DNA from: Streptomyces sp. LUP30
Lineage (GTDB): Bacteria > Actinomycetota > Actinomycetes > Streptomycetales > Streptomycetaceae
Reading direction: 5' to 3'
Assembly (NCBI RefSeq): GCF_001746365.1
Contig: NZ_MJAJ01000040.1
Location: 19,784 to 83,783 of the forward strand
Length of the DNA: 64,000 nt
Part shown: positions 28,075-36,697 of the stretch, piece by piece
How positions within the stretch are numbered: position 1 is the stretch's first letter
Layout: every line of letters starts with the position of its first letter
Program-made: the position numbers and the translations under genes
The notes under the pieces: model-generated
What the model saw: only the letters and a program-made list of their open reading frames with translations
Told to the model about the DNA's origin: nothing
Database searches by the model: none

Positions 28075-29304
28075 TCAGCCGCCGAACTCCTGCAGACCCT
28101 TCATCGCCTGGTCCAGCAGCGCCTGACGGCCCTCGAGCTCACGCTCCAGCTTGTCGGCCCGCGCGGAGTTGCCCTGGGCGCGGGCCTGCTCGATCTGACC
28201 CTTCAGCTTGTCCACGGCGGCCTGGAGCTGACCGGTCAGACCCGCGGCACGCGCGCGTGCCTCCGGGTTGGTCCGACGCCACTCGGTCTCCTCGGACTCC
28301 TGGATCGCCCGCTCCACCGCGTGCATCCGGCCCTCGATCTTCGGCCGCGCGTCGCGCGGCACATGACCGATGGCCTCCCAGCGCTCGTTGATCGTGCGGA
28401 ACGAGGCGCGCGCCGCCTTCAGGTCGCCGACCGGCAGGAGCTTCTCGGCCTCCTCGGCCAGCTCCTCCTTGAGCTTGAGGTTCTCGGTCTGCTCCGCGTC
28501 CCGTTCGGCGAACACCGAGCTGCGGGCGGCGAAGAAGACGTCCTGGGCGCCGCGGAAGCGGTTCCACAGGTCGTCCTCGTGCTCGCGCTGGGCGCGGCCC
28601 GCCGCCTTCCACTCCGCCATCAGCTCGCGGTAGCGAGCCGCCGTCGGACCCCAGTCCGTCGAACCGGACAGCGCCTCGGCCTCGGAGACCAGCCGCTCCT
28701 TGATGCGCCGGGCATCCTCGCGCTGCGCGTCCAGCTGCGCGAAGTGCGCCTTGCGGCGCTTGGAGAACGCCGAGCGCGCGTGCGAGAACCGGTGCCACAG
28801 CTCGTCGTCCGACTTGCGGTCCAGCCGGGGCAGGCCCTTCCAGGTGTCCACCAGCGCCCGCAGGCGTTCGCCGGCGGCCCGCCACTGGTCGGACTGCGCC
28901 AGCTGCTCCGCCTCGGTGACCAGGTCCTCCTTGGCCTTACGAGCCTCGTCGGACTGCTTGGCCCGCTGCTGCTTGCGCTCCTCGCGCCGCGACTCGACCG
29001 TCGCCACCAGCTTGTCCAGCCGCTCCCGCAGCGCCTGCAGATCGCCGACCGCGTGATGCGCGTCGACCTGCTCGCGGATGTGGTCGATGGCGACCTGCGC
29101 GTCCTTGGCCGACAGATCGGTGGTCTGCACTCGCTTCTCGAGGAGGCCGATCTCGACAACCAGGCCCTCGTACTTGCGCTCGAAGTAGGCCAGCGCCTCC
29201 TCGGGGGAGCCTGCCTGCCAGGAACCGACCACCTGCTCGCCGTCGGCCGTACGCACGTACACGGTCCCCGTCTCGTCGACGCGGCCCCACGGGTCGCTGC
29301 TCAC
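28075..29304 (-). CDS. DUF349 domain protein
   Basis: 409 residues from a GTG at 29304 with GGAGG just upstream on its strand; a longer in-frame start is unlikely because it lacks a ribosome site. Nearly all-helical, with several DUF349 repeats of about 60-70 residues (recurring WRAAGERLRALVDTWKGLPR, DWGPTAARYRELMAEWKAAG and DLKAARASFRTINERWEAIG). Each repeat ends in a W/R-rich helix and an LWxRF motif. Predicted long coiled coil. Function unknown; family members have been linked to RNA or cell-wall contexts but I cannot support one here. Confidence 0.88.
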   Translation of the reverse strand: MSSDPWGRVDETGTVYVRTADGEQVVGSWQAGSPEEALAYFERKYEGLVVEIGLLEKRVQTTDLSAKDAQVAIDHIREQVDAHHAVGDLQALRERLDKLVATVESRREERKQQRAKQSDEARKAKEDLVTEAEQLAQSDQWRAAGERLRALVDTWKGLPRLDRKSDDELWHRFSHARSAFSKRRKAHFAQLDAQREDARRIKERLVSEAEALSGSTDWGPTAARYRELMAEWKAAGRAQREHEDDLWNRFRGAQDVFFAARSSVFAERDAEQTENLKLKEELAEEAEKLLPVGDLKAARASFRTINERWEAIGHVPRDARPKIEGRMHAVERAIQESEETEWRRTNPEARARAAGLTGQLQAAVDKLKGQIEQARAQGNSARADKLERELEGRQALLDQAMKGLQEFGG

Positions 29305-29471
29305 AGCGCCTCCTCCACATGATGCCTCCGAGGGGCTTCGGCGCCCCTGGGCATCGTCCACAGTTTCGTCACGGCCAACATAGGCGACCGGCGGGTCGCC
29401 TGTCCGCATCCAGCGCGACCGAAATTGCGCAGTTGACCGCCCCTTGTCGTCGGCTTCTCGCCAGGTCGTCG

Positions 29472-30290
29472 TCAGGACTTCGTGACCGTCGCCTTGTTGA
29501 TCACGACCGTCGCGTTGGGGGCCCCGTCACCGGCGCCGGAGTTCTCGCCCGCGGCGGCGATCTTCTTCAGGACCTTCATGCCGTCGGCCGTCAGCGTCCC
29601 GAACGGCGTGTAGCTGGGCGGCAGCTGACTGTCCTGGTAGACGAGGAAGAACTGGCTGCCGCCGGTGTGCGCCTGACCGGTGTTGGCCATCGCGACCGTG
29701 CCCGCCGGGTAGACGTTCGCCTTGAGGCTGGCGTCCTTCAGGTTCTCGTCCGGAATCGTGTAGCCGGGGCCGCCGCTGCCGCTGCCCGTGGGGTCGCCGC
29801 ACTGCAGCACGTAGATCCCGTTGGTGGTCAGGCGGTGGCATTTGGTGTGGTCGAAGAAGCCCTTGCCGGCGAGGAAGCTGAAGGAGTTCACCGTGTGCGG
29901 CGCGGCCTTCGCCTTGAGCGCTATGCCGATGTCGCCGCAGGTCGTCGAGAGCGTCATCGTGTACTTCGCCGACTCGTCGATCGCGACCGCCGGCTCCTTC
30001 TTCCAGGTCTGCGTCTTCACCGACCCGGCGGCCGGTTTCTCGCACGGGTCCTTCGCGGCGCTGGGCGCGGCCGACGGCGACGTCTGCGAACTCGCGGCCG
30101 CCTTCTTGTCGTCGTCCTTGAGGACACCGGTCGTGTACAGCGCCACGCTGCCGATGACGACCACGCCGAGCACCGACGCGATCACCGAGTTGCGCATACG
30201 CGCCTTGCGCCGGGCGCTCGTCCGCCGCTGCTGCTGCCGCAAGAACTTCTCCCGGGCGAGCTGACGCTTCCGCTGTTCCTGGGTGACCAC
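29472..30290 (-). CDS. Membrane-anchored cyclophilin-type peptidyl-prolyl cis-trans isomerase
   Basis: 272 residues from a GTG at 30290. A positively charged N-terminus (KRQLAREKFLRQQQRRTSARRKARMR) leads into one membrane helix (about 34-52, SVIASVLGVVVIGSVALYTT). The Ser/Pro/Lys linker that follows places the domain outside the membrane. The cyclophilin domain starts near residue 107; the core blocks FHRLT (here CHRLT), GGPGYTIPDEN, and GSQFFLVY are seen. The family Phe-His-Arg triad begins with Cys in place of Phe. Probably assists folding of exported proteins. It is divergent from the hydrolase gene at 30470. Confidence 0.92.
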   Translation of the reverse strand: MVTQEQRKRQLAREKFLRQQQRRTSARRKARMRNSVIASVLGVVVIGSVALYTTGVLKDDDKKAAASSQTSPSAAPSAAKDPCEKPAAGSVKTQTWKKEPAVAIDESAKYTMTLSTTCGDIGIALKAKAAPHTVNSFSFLAGKGFFDHTKCHRLTTNGIYVLQCGDPTGSGSGGPGYTIPDENLKDASLKANVYPAGTVAMANTGQAHTGGSQFFLVYQDSQLPPSYTPFGTLTADGMKVLKKIAAAGENSGAGDGAPNATVVINKATVTKS

Positions 30291-30469
30291 CGGATTCTCT
30301 CCTCATGCGTCTCGTACGTCGACTGGGACGCGTGCGTCTTGTGAGCCGACCGCCTGCGTGTGCCCCGTACCGTATATGGGTTCGCTGAGGAAACGGCAGC
30401 GCCGGTAGGCTCTGACCACTGGCGCAGCCGCCAGAAGCCCACGCGTATCGACACAAACGAAGGACGATC

Positions 30470-31186
30470 GTGCTCATTGCCGGGTTCCCCGCCGGGGCCT
30501 GGGGGACGAACTGTTATCTCGTCGCCCCCGCCGCCGGTGAGGAGTGCGTGATCATCGACCCGGGCCACCAGGCTGCCCCAGGAGTCGAGGAAGCCGTCCG
30601 AAAGCATCGGCTCAAGCCCGTCGCCGTCGTCCTCACCCACGGCCACATCGACCATGTGGCCTCGGTCGTCCCGGTCTGCGGCGCACACGACGTGCCGGCC
30701 TGGATCCACCCCGAGGACCGGTACATGATGAGCGACCCGGAGAAGGCGCTCGGCCGGTCCATCGGGATGCCCCTCATGGGCGAGCTGACGGTGGGCGAAC
30801 CGGACGACGTCCGTGAGCTGACCGACGGCGTGAAGCTGGACCTCGCCGGTCTGGAGTTCTCCGTCGCGCACGCGCCGGGCCATACCAAGGGGTCGGTGAC
30901 CTTCCGGATGCCCGAGACGGCCGACGTCCCGTCGGTCTTCTTCTCCGGGGACCTGCTGTTCGCCGGCTCCATCGGACGCACCGACCTGCCCGGCGGCGAC
31001 ATGGCCGAGATGCTCGACTCGCTGGCCCGCGTGTGCCTGCCGCTCGAGGACTCGACCGTGGTGCTGTCCGGCCACGGCCCCCAGACGACCATCGGCCAGG
31101 AGCGCGCCGCCAACCCGTATCTGCGGCAGGTGGCGGCCGGCGGCCAGGGAGAGGGTTCCCACACCCCTCCCCGACGAGGAATGTGA
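30470..31186 (+). CDS. Metallo-beta-lactamase-fold hydrolase (glyoxalase II-like)
   Basis: 238 residues from a GTG at 30470. Metal motif THGHIDHV (HxHxDH), a second His in HAPGHTKGS, an Asp in FFSGDLLF and a final His in LSGHGPQTT complete the binuclear zinc site. Length and layout fit the glyoxalase II/YcbL group; it is 14 bp upstream of hisS, as in mycobacteria (Rv2581c). The natural substrate, possibly a thioester, cannot be told from sequence. Confidence 0.93.
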   Translation: MLIAGFPAGAWGTNCYLVAPAAGEECVIIDPGHQAAPGVEEAVRKHRLKPVAVVLTHGHIDHVASVVPVCGAHDVPAWIHPEDRYMMSDPEKALGRSIGMPLMGELTVGEPDDVRELTDGVKLDLAGLEFSVAHAPGHTKGSVTFRMPETADVPSVFFSGDLLFAGSIGRTDLPGGDMAEMLDSLARVCLPLEDSTVVLSGHGPQTTIGQERAANPYLRQVAAGGQGEGSHTPPRRGM

Positions 31187-31199
31187 CGAGAGACCTTCC

Positions 31200-32462
31200 G
31201 TGAGCAGCTTCCAGGCCCCCAAGGGCACGTACGACCTGATCCCGCCGGACAGCGCCAAGTACCTCGCCGTCCGCGAGGCCATCGCCGCGCCGCTGCGCAA
31301 CTCCGGCTACGGCTACATCGAGACGCCCGGCTTCGAGAACGTGGAGCTCTTCGCGCGCGGTGTGGGCGAGTCGACCGACATCGTGACGAAGGAGATGTAC
31401 GCCTTCGAGACCAAGGGCGGCGACCGCCTCGCCCTGCGTCCCGAGGGCACGGCGTCCGTGCTGCGCGCCGCACTCGAGGCCAACCTGCACAAGGCGGGCA
31501 ACCTGCCGGTCAAGCTCTGGTACTCCGGCTCGTACTACCGCTACGAGCGCCCCCAGAAGGGCCGTTACCGGCACTTCTCGCAGGTGGGCGCGGAGGCGAT
31601 CGGCGCCGAGGACCCGGCACTGGACGCCGAGCTGATCATCCTGGCGGACCAGGCGTACCGCTCGCTGGGGCTGCGGAACTTCCGCATCCTGCTCAACAGC
31701 CTCGGCGACAAGGAGTGCCGCCCGGTGTACCGGGAGGCGCTGCAGAACTTCCTGCGGAGTCTGGACCTCGACGAGGACACGCTGCGCCGCGCGGAGATCA
31801 ACCCGCTGCGGGTCCTGGACGACAAACGCGAGTCGGTCCAGAAGCAGCTCGGCGACGCTCCGCTGCTGCGCGACTACCTCTGCGACGCCTGCAAGGCGTA
31901 CCACGAGGAGGTCCGTGAGCTGATCACGGCGGCGGGCGTCGGTTTCGAGGACGACCCGAAGCTGGTCCGCGGCCTCGACTACTACACCCGCACGACCTTC
32001 GAGTTCGTCCACGACGGACTGGGCTCGCAGTCCGCGGTGGGCGGCGGCGGCCGCTACGACGGACTCTCCGAGATGATCGGCGGTCCCGCGCTGCCGTCGG
32101 TGGGCTGGGCGCTGGGCGTCGACCGCACGGTGCTGGCGCTGGAGGCGGAGGGCGTGGAGCTGGAGCTGCCCGCCGTGACGTCCGTGTTCGCCGTGCCGCT
32201 CGGCGAGGAGGCCCGCAGGGTGCTCTTCGCGAAGGTCACCGAGCTGCGCAAGCTCGGTGTCGCGGCCGACTTCTCCTACGGCGCCAAGGGGCTCAAGGGC
32301 GCCATGAAGAACGCCAACCGCAGCGGCGCCCGCTACACGGTCGTGGCCGGTGAACGCGACCTCGCCGAGGGCGTCGTCCAGCTCAAGGACATGGAGTCCG
32401 GCGAGCAGAGGGCGATCGGCGTGAACGAGATCGTGGCCGAGCTGGAGTCGAGGCTGGGCTAG
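31200..32462 (+). CDS. hisS: Histidyl-tRNA synthetase
   Basis: 420 residues from a GTG at 31200, 13 bp after the hydrolase. Class II signatures: motif 1 region after FQAPKGTYDLIPPDS, motif 2 WYSGSYYRYERPQKGRYRHF, and motif 3 GLGSQSAVGGGGRYDGLSE. HisRS-specific blocks LVRGLDYYTRTTFEFV and the C-terminal anticodon domain (AVPLGEEARRVL onward) are intact. No T-box or other leader is seen. Confidence 0.97.
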   Translation: MSSFQAPKGTYDLIPPDSAKYLAVREAIAAPLRNSGYGYIETPGFENVELFARGVGESTDIVTKEMYAFETKGGDRLALRPEGTASVLRAALEANLHKAGNLPVKLWYSGSYYRYERPQKGRYRHFSQVGAEAIGAEDPALDAELIILADQAYRSLGLRNFRILLNSLGDKECRPVYREALQNFLRSLDLDEDTLRRAEINPLRVLDDKRESVQKQLGDAPLLRDYLCDACKAYHEEVRELITAAGVGFEDDPKLVRGLDYYTRTTFEFVHDGLGSQSAVGGGGRYDGLSEMIGGPALPSVGWALGVDRTVLALEAEGVELELPAVTSVFAVPLGEEARRVLFAKVTELRKLGVAADFSYGAKGLKGAMKNANRSGARYTVVAGERDLAEGVVQLKDMESGEQRAIGVNEIVAELESRLG

Positions 32463-32490
32463 GCCGTCCGGCCCGGAGCCAGGGCCTCCG

Positions 32491-32520
32491 GGGTGCCGGG
32501 TCGTGCGATCCGGCACCCTT
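32491..32520 (+). terminator. Terminator after hisS
   Basis: 9-bp perfect stem GGGTGCCGG/CCGGCACCC with a 10-nt loop, then TTCGTTC, 29 nt past the hisS stop. The remaining 160 bp before the VKOR gene contains no further structure that I can support. Confidence 0.7.
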
Positions 32521-32683
32521 CGTTCGCGTGTGCTGTCCGGCTTCGTCCATCGGCCGAAACCGAACGCTCCGGGCCCGCCGCACGTACTTCCTTATGTCCG
32601 CCGAACGGTGGAGACACGGTCCGGTGCGGCACAATAGGCCCCTGCCCGAAGATGGTCCAACTCTCAAGTGACGGATCGGCGTG

Positions 32684-33343
32684 ATGAGCAAGACGACAGT
32701 CAAAGACGTCTCCACGGAGTCCGAGCCCGAGCGCGTCGCCGCGACGGAGCCACGGAACGTGGGCGGCAGCCGTGCCTTCGCGATCCTGCTGCTGATCACC
32801 GGTGCGGCCGGCCTGCTCGCCGCCTGGGTCATCACGATCGACAAGATGAAGATCCTCGAGGCCAAGGCCGAGGGGAAGACCTTCACGCCCAGCTGCAGCA
32901 TCAGCCCGATCATCAGCTGTGGCAGCGTCATGGAGAGCAAGCAGGCCTCCGTCTTCGGGTTCCCGAACCCGATGCTCGGCCTGGTCGCCTACGGCATCGT
33001 CATCTGCGTCGGCATGAGCCTGCTGGCCGGCGCCCGCTTCCCGCGCTGGTACTGGCTCACCTTCAACTTCGGCACGCTCTTCGGCGTGGGCTTCGTCACC
33101 TGGCTGCAGTACCAGTCGCTGTACAACATCAACGCCCTGTGCCTGTGGTGCTCGCTGGCCTGGGTCGCGACGATCACCATGTTCTGGTACGTCACCTCGT
33201 TCAACCTGCGCAACGGCTTCCTGCCCGCGCCGGACGGGCTCAAGCGGTTCTTCGGCGAGTTCACCTGGGTCCTGCCGGCCACCCATGTCGGCATCATCGC
33301 CATGCTGATCCTCACCCGCTGGGGCGCCGACCTCTGGGCCTGA
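32684..33343 (+). CDS. Vitamin K epoxide reductase (VKOR) family membrane protein
   Basis: 219 residues from an ATG at 32684; a GTG directly before it would add one residue. Four to five membrane helices. The redox Cys set is present: loop Cys near 71 and 79 (SCSISPIISCGS) and the active CxxC at 153-156 (CLWC). Bacterial VKORs re-oxidise DsbA-like proteins using a quinone and so support disulfide formation in secreted proteins. No Trx domain is fused and no DsbA gene is adjacent in the window. Confidence 0.95.
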   Translation: MSKTTVKDVSTESEPERVAATEPRNVGGSRAFAILLLITGAAGLLAAWVITIDKMKILEAKAEGKTFTPSCSISPIISCGSVMESKQASVFGFPNPMLGLVAYGIVICVGMSLLAGARFPRWYWLTFNFGTLFGVGFVTWLQYQSLYNINALCLWCSLAWVATITMFWYVTSFNLRNGFLPAPDGLKRFFGEFTWVLPATHVGIIAMLILTRWGADLWA

Positions 33344-33427
33344 GCCCGTTGCCGCACCGGGCGACCCGCGGAGCACCGGACCGGACGCCGGACAGGAGTG
33401 TCAGACCCCTGACGTAGGCTCCGACGT

Positions 33428-34783
33428 GTGGAGCCCGACCTGTTCACCGCTGCAGCGGAAGACCGCCAGGAGAAGGACCCCGCCGGGAGCCCCCTGGCGG
33501 TCCGGATGCGCCCGCGCACCCTCGACGAGGTGGTGGGCCAGCAGCACCTGCTGAAACCCGGCTCGCCTCTGCGCCGCCTGGTCGGCGACGGCGCCAAGGG
33601 CCCGGCCGGCCCCTCCTCGGTGATCCTCTGGGGACCGCCGGGCACGGGGAAGACCACCCTGGCGTACGTCGTCTCCAAGGCCACCGACAAGCGGTTCGTC
33701 GAACTGTCGGCCATCACCGCCGGCGTCAAGGAGGTCCGCGCGGTCATCGACGGCGCCCGCCGCGCCATCGGCGGATTCGGCAAGGAGACCGTCCTCTTCC
33801 TCGACGAGATCCACCGCTTCAGCAAGGCCCAGCAGGACTCCCTCCTCCCGGCCGTCGAGAACCGCTGGGTGACACTGATCGCGGCGACCACCGAGAACCC
33901 CTACTTCTCGGTCATCTCCCCGCTGCTGTCCCGCTCCCTCCTGCTGACCCTCGAACCCCTCACGGACGACGACCTGCGCGCCCTCGTCCGGCGCGCCCTG
34001 GCCGACGAGCGCGGCCTCAAGGGAGCCGTCACCCTTCCCGAGGAGACCGAGGCCCACCTGCTGCGCATCGCCGGCGGCGACGCCCGGCGGGCACTGACCG
34101 CCCTGGAGGCCGCCGCAGGCGCCGCCCTCGACCAGGACGAGGCGGAGATCAGCCTTCAGACGCTGGAACAGACCGTCGACCGCGCGGCGGTGAAGTACGA
34201 CCGGGACGGCGACCAGCACTACGACGTCGCCAGCGCCCTGATCAAGTCCATCCGGGGCTCGGACGTCGACGCCGCCCTGCACTACCTGGCCCGCATGATC
34301 GAGGCCGGCGAGGACCCCCGCTTCATCGCCCGCCGCCTGATGATCTCCGCCAGCGAGGACATCGGCCTCGCCGATCCGAACGCCCTGCCCGTCGCGGTCG
34401 CCGCCGCCCAGGCCGTCGCGATGATCGGCTTCCCCGAAGCGGCCCTCACCCTCAGCCACGCCACGATCGCCCTCGCCCTGGCCCCCAAGTCCAACGCCGC
34501 GACGACGGCGATCGGCGCCGCCCTGGAGGACGTCCGCAAGGGACTGGCCGGGCCCGTCCCGCCGCACCTGCGGGACGGGCACTACAAGGGCGCCGCCAAG
34601 CTGGGCCACGCGCAGGGGTACGTGTATCCGCACGACCTGCCGGAGGGCATCGCCGCCCAGCAGTACGCCCCGGACGCGGTCCACGGCCGGGAGTACTACA
34701 CGCCCACCCGGCACGGAGCCGAGGCCCGCTACGCGGACGCCGTCGAATGGACCCGGCAGCGCCTCGGTCGCAAGGGGTCCTGA
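33428..34783 (+). CDS. rarA: Replication-associated recombination AAA+ ATPase RarA/MgsA
   Basis: 451 residues from a GTG at 33428. Walker A is WGPPGTGKTT, Walker B VLFLDEIHRF, sensor 1 AATTENPYF, and the sensor 2/tetramer region ISASEDIGLADPNAL is typical of RarA. The C-terminal block EYYTPTRHGAEARY is the family tail. It acts at stalled replication forks with single-stranded DNA-binding protein. Its 3' end overlaps the likely promoter of rpsD. Confidence 0.95.
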   Translation: MEPDLFTAAAEDRQEKDPAGSPLAVRMRPRTLDEVVGQQHLLKPGSPLRRLVGDGAKGPAGPSSVILWGPPGTGKTTLAYVVSKATDKRFVELSAITAGVKEVRAVIDGARRAIGGFGKETVLFLDEIHRFSKAQQDSLLPAVENRWVTLIAATTENPYFSVISPLLSRSLLLTLEPLTDDDLRALVRRALADERGLKGAVTLPEETEAHLLRIAGGDARRALTALEAAAGAALDQDEAEISLQTLEQTVDRAAVKYDRDGDQHYDVASALIKSIRGSDVDAALHYLARMIEAGEDPRFIARRLMISASEDIGLADPNALPVAVAAAQAVAMIGFPEAALTLSHATIALALAPKSNAATTAIGAALEDVRKGLAGPVPPHLRDGHYKGAAKLGHAQGYVYPHDLPEGIAAQQYAPDAVHGREYYTPTRHGAEARYADAVEWTRQRLGRKGS

Positions 34784-34791
34784 GCACCCTG

Positions 34792-34797
34792 TAGACT
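34792..34797 (+). promoter_or_regulatory. Probable -10 element of rpsD (TAGACT)
   Basis: TAGACT lies just after the rarA stop. The matching -35 position (TCGCAA at 34768-34773, 18-bp spacer) is weak. Transcription from here would give a leader of about 297 nt before rpsD, matching the extent of the structured region. Confidence 0.5.
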
Positions 34798-34803
34798 CGC
34801 CCG

Positions 34804-35100
34804 AAGTGCTGCGTCCCGTGCAGTCAGAACGGGACAGTCAGCCGGAGCGCCGGTCTTCGGGCCGGCAACCGGTCTTCGGACCGGCTCCAAGGAGCGTCGC
34901 GCACCGTCGAAGGTGTCGCGGGCAGCCCACCACCACCCGGCTTCCGGGAACGGTCGGTGGGCCACTCGCGTGCTGCACGTATGTGCCCAGACCAGGGGAG
35001 CGGCTGCCCGACAGGTCCCATGCGGACCCGACGGGTTTCCCCGGCTGCGGATTGCGACCTCCCTCCACCCTGACAAGCCGAAACCAGGAAATGAGAGACA
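34804..35100 (+). promoter_or_regulatory. Long structured 5' leader of rpsD
   Basis: No gene lies in this 317-bp gap (34784-35100), but it is rich in paired elements. A GTCCCGT/ACGGGAC hairpin is at 34813-34835. Two adjacent UUCG-capped hairpins sit at 34849-34866 (GCCGGTC-TTCG-GGCCGGC) and 34869-34884 (CCGGTC-TTCG-GACCGG). A GGAGC/GCTCC pair (34844-34848 with 34884-34888) could close both into a junction. Further hairpins are GCCCACC/GGTGGGC at 34925-34962 with an inner CCCGG/CCGGG, and GGTCC/GGACC at 35014-35028. The rpsD start follows at 35101. Such a leader before the gene for S4 suggests autogenous control by S4; this is inference. Confidence 0.6.
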
Positions 35101-35715
35101 GTGGCGAACCAGTCCCGCCCCAAGGTCAAGAAGTCGCGTGCCCTCGGCATCGCGCTCACCCCGAAGGCCGTCAAGTACTTCGAGGCCCGTCCCTACCCGC
35201 CGGGCGAGCACGGTCGTGGCCGCAAGCAGAACTCGGACTACAAGGTCCGTCTGCTCGAGAAGCAGCGTCTGCGCGCGCAGTACGACGTGTCCGAGCGTCA
35301 GCTCGTCCGCGCCTACGAGCGTGCCTCCAAGGTCCAGGGCAAGACCGGTGAGGCCCTGATCATCGAGCTCGAGCGCCGTCTCGACGCCCTGGTCCTGCGT
35401 TCGGGCATCGCCCGCACGATCTACCAGGCCCGCCAGATGGTCGTCCACGGCCACATCGAGGTCAACGGCCAGAAGGTCGACAAGCCCTCCTTCCGCGTCC
35501 GTCCCGACGACGTCGTGATGGTCCGCGAGCGCAGCCGCGGCAAGACGCTGTTCGAGGTCGCCCGCGCCGGTGGCTTCGCCCCCGACGGCGAGACCCCGCG
35601 CTACCTCCAGGTGAACCTCGGCGCCCTGGCGTTCCGCCTGGACCGCGAGCCGAACCGCAAGGAGATCCCCGTGATCTGCGACGAGCAGCTCGTCGTCGAG
35701 TACTACGCCCGCTGA
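35101..35715 (+). CDS. rpsD: 30S ribosomal protein S4
   Basis: 204 residues from a GTG at 35101. The S4 RNA-binding fold is clear: ERRLDALVLRSGIARTIYQARQMVVHGHIEVNGQKVDKPS. The N-terminus has no Cys zinc knuckle, so it is the zinc-independent (C-minus) form. S4 is a primary 16S rRNA binder and in several bacteria also represses its own mRNA. It is separate from the alpha operon here, preceded by a long structured leader. Confidence 0.98.
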   Translation: MANQSRPKVKKSRALGIALTPKAVKYFEARPYPPGEHGRGRKQNSDYKVRLLEKQRLRAQYDVSERQLVRAYERASKVQGKTGEALIIELERRLDALVLRSGIARTIYQARQMVVHGHIEVNGQKVDKPSFRVRPDDVVMVRERSRGKTLFEVARAGGFAPDGETPRYLQVNLGALAFRLDREPNRKEIPVICDEQLVVEYYAR

Positions 35716-35762
35716 TCCCCACCCGGATCGGTTCCGCGGCCGTCGCAGGACTTCCGCGCTCG

Positions 35763-35810
35763 AGGCCCGTCGTCCTCCCGCCCTTCGGGGCGGGCGGGGC
35801 GGCGGGCCTT
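35763..35810 (+). terminator. Terminator after rpsD
   Basis: Inner 7-bp stem CCCGCCC/GGGCGGG capped by TTCG (35784-35787) and an outer 10-bp stem (35763-35772 with 35800-35809, one G-U pair), 48 nt after the stop. Confidence 0.75.
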
Positions 35811-35914
35811 CGCGCACCCCTAATCCGGTACGGACCGGCGGCGTCGGCGCGATAGGCTCGCCTCCAGAGAAGCTGCAGAGACAGCTGTCCGTCAGCACAG
35901 GGAGCGGGTGCGCA

Positions 35915-36355
35915 GTGTCCGGTGGAGAGGTGGCCGGCATCCTGGTGGCCGTGTTCTGGGCGATCCTGGTCTCCTTCCTCGCCGTCGCGCTGGCGAGGCT
36001 GGCCCAGACGCTCAGGGCGACGACCAGACTCGTCGCGGACGTCACCGAACAGGCCGTCCCGCTGCTCGCCGACGCCTCCGCGGCGGTGCGCTCCGCACAG
36101 ACCCAGATCGACCGGGTCGACGCGATCGCCACCGACGTCCAGGAAGTCACGTCGAACGCCTCGGCGCTGTCCACCACGGTCGCCTCCACCTTCGGCGGCC
36201 CCCTGGTGAAGGTCGCCGCCTTCGGCTACGGCGTCCGGCGAGCCCTCGGCGGCCGCAAGGACGACCTGCCCGCCGGGGACCCCCGGCGTACCGTGATCGT
36301 GGGCCGCACGGTCTCCCGGCGGGAGAAGCGCAAGCCCCGTGGAAAGAGGGACTGA
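35915..36355 (+). CDS. DUF948 membrane-anchored protein
   Basis: 146 residues from a GTG at 35915. One N-terminal membrane helix (VAGILVAVFWAILVSFLAVALARL) is followed by an amphipathic helix with many Thr/Ala/Val repeats (TLRATTRLVADVTEQAVPLLADAS) typical of DUF948 (YoxC-like) proteins, then an Arg/Lys-rich tail. Function unknown. It precedes the next small gene by 9 bp and alaS, a cluster conserved in Streptomyces. Confidence 0.85.
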   Translation: MSGGEVAGILVAVFWAILVSFLAVALARLAQTLRATTRLVADVTEQAVPLLADASAAVRSAQTQIDRVDAIATDVQEVTSNASALSTTVASTFGGPLVKVAAFGYGVRRALGGRKDDLPAGDPRRTVIVGRTVSRREKRKPRGKRD

Positions 36356-36364
36356 GAGCCAGCG

Positions 36365-36697
36365 ATGTTCCGCCGCACCTTCTGGTTCAGCACGGGCGTG
36401 GCCGCCGGTGTCTGGGCCACCACCAAGGTCAACCGCAAGCTCAGGCAGCTGACCCCCGAGAGCCTCGCCGCCGCCGCGGCCAACAAGGCGCTCGAGACGG
36501 GAGCACGCCTCAAGGACCGCGCGGTCGGCTTCGCGCTCGACGTGCGCGACAACATGGCCCAGCGCGAGGCAGAACTCGGGGAGGCTCTCGGGATCCACGA
36601 GGACCCCGCGCTCCCCGCGCCCAGGCGGTATCCCGCCATCGAGAACACGACGTACTCGCAGCAGAAGAACCCGTACAACCGGAATGAGGACCACTGA
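36365..36697 (+). CDS. Small conserved protein upstream of alaS (DUF6167-like)
   Basis: 110 residues from an ATG at 36365. A short hydrophobic N-terminus (TFWFSTGVAAGVWATTK) could anchor it, followed by an amphipathic helix (SLAAAAANKALETGARLKDRAVGFALDVRDNMAQREAELGEAL is one helical stretch in fact read as two) and a Tyr/Asn-rich tail. The stop TGATG overlaps the alaS start by 1 bp, so it is coupled to alaS. Function unknown. Confidence 0.75.
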   Translation: MFRRTFWFSTGVAAGVWATTKVNRKLRQLTPESLAAAAANKALETGARLKDRAVGFALDVRDNMAQREAELGEALGIHEDPALPAPRRYPAIENTTYSQQKNPYNRNEDH

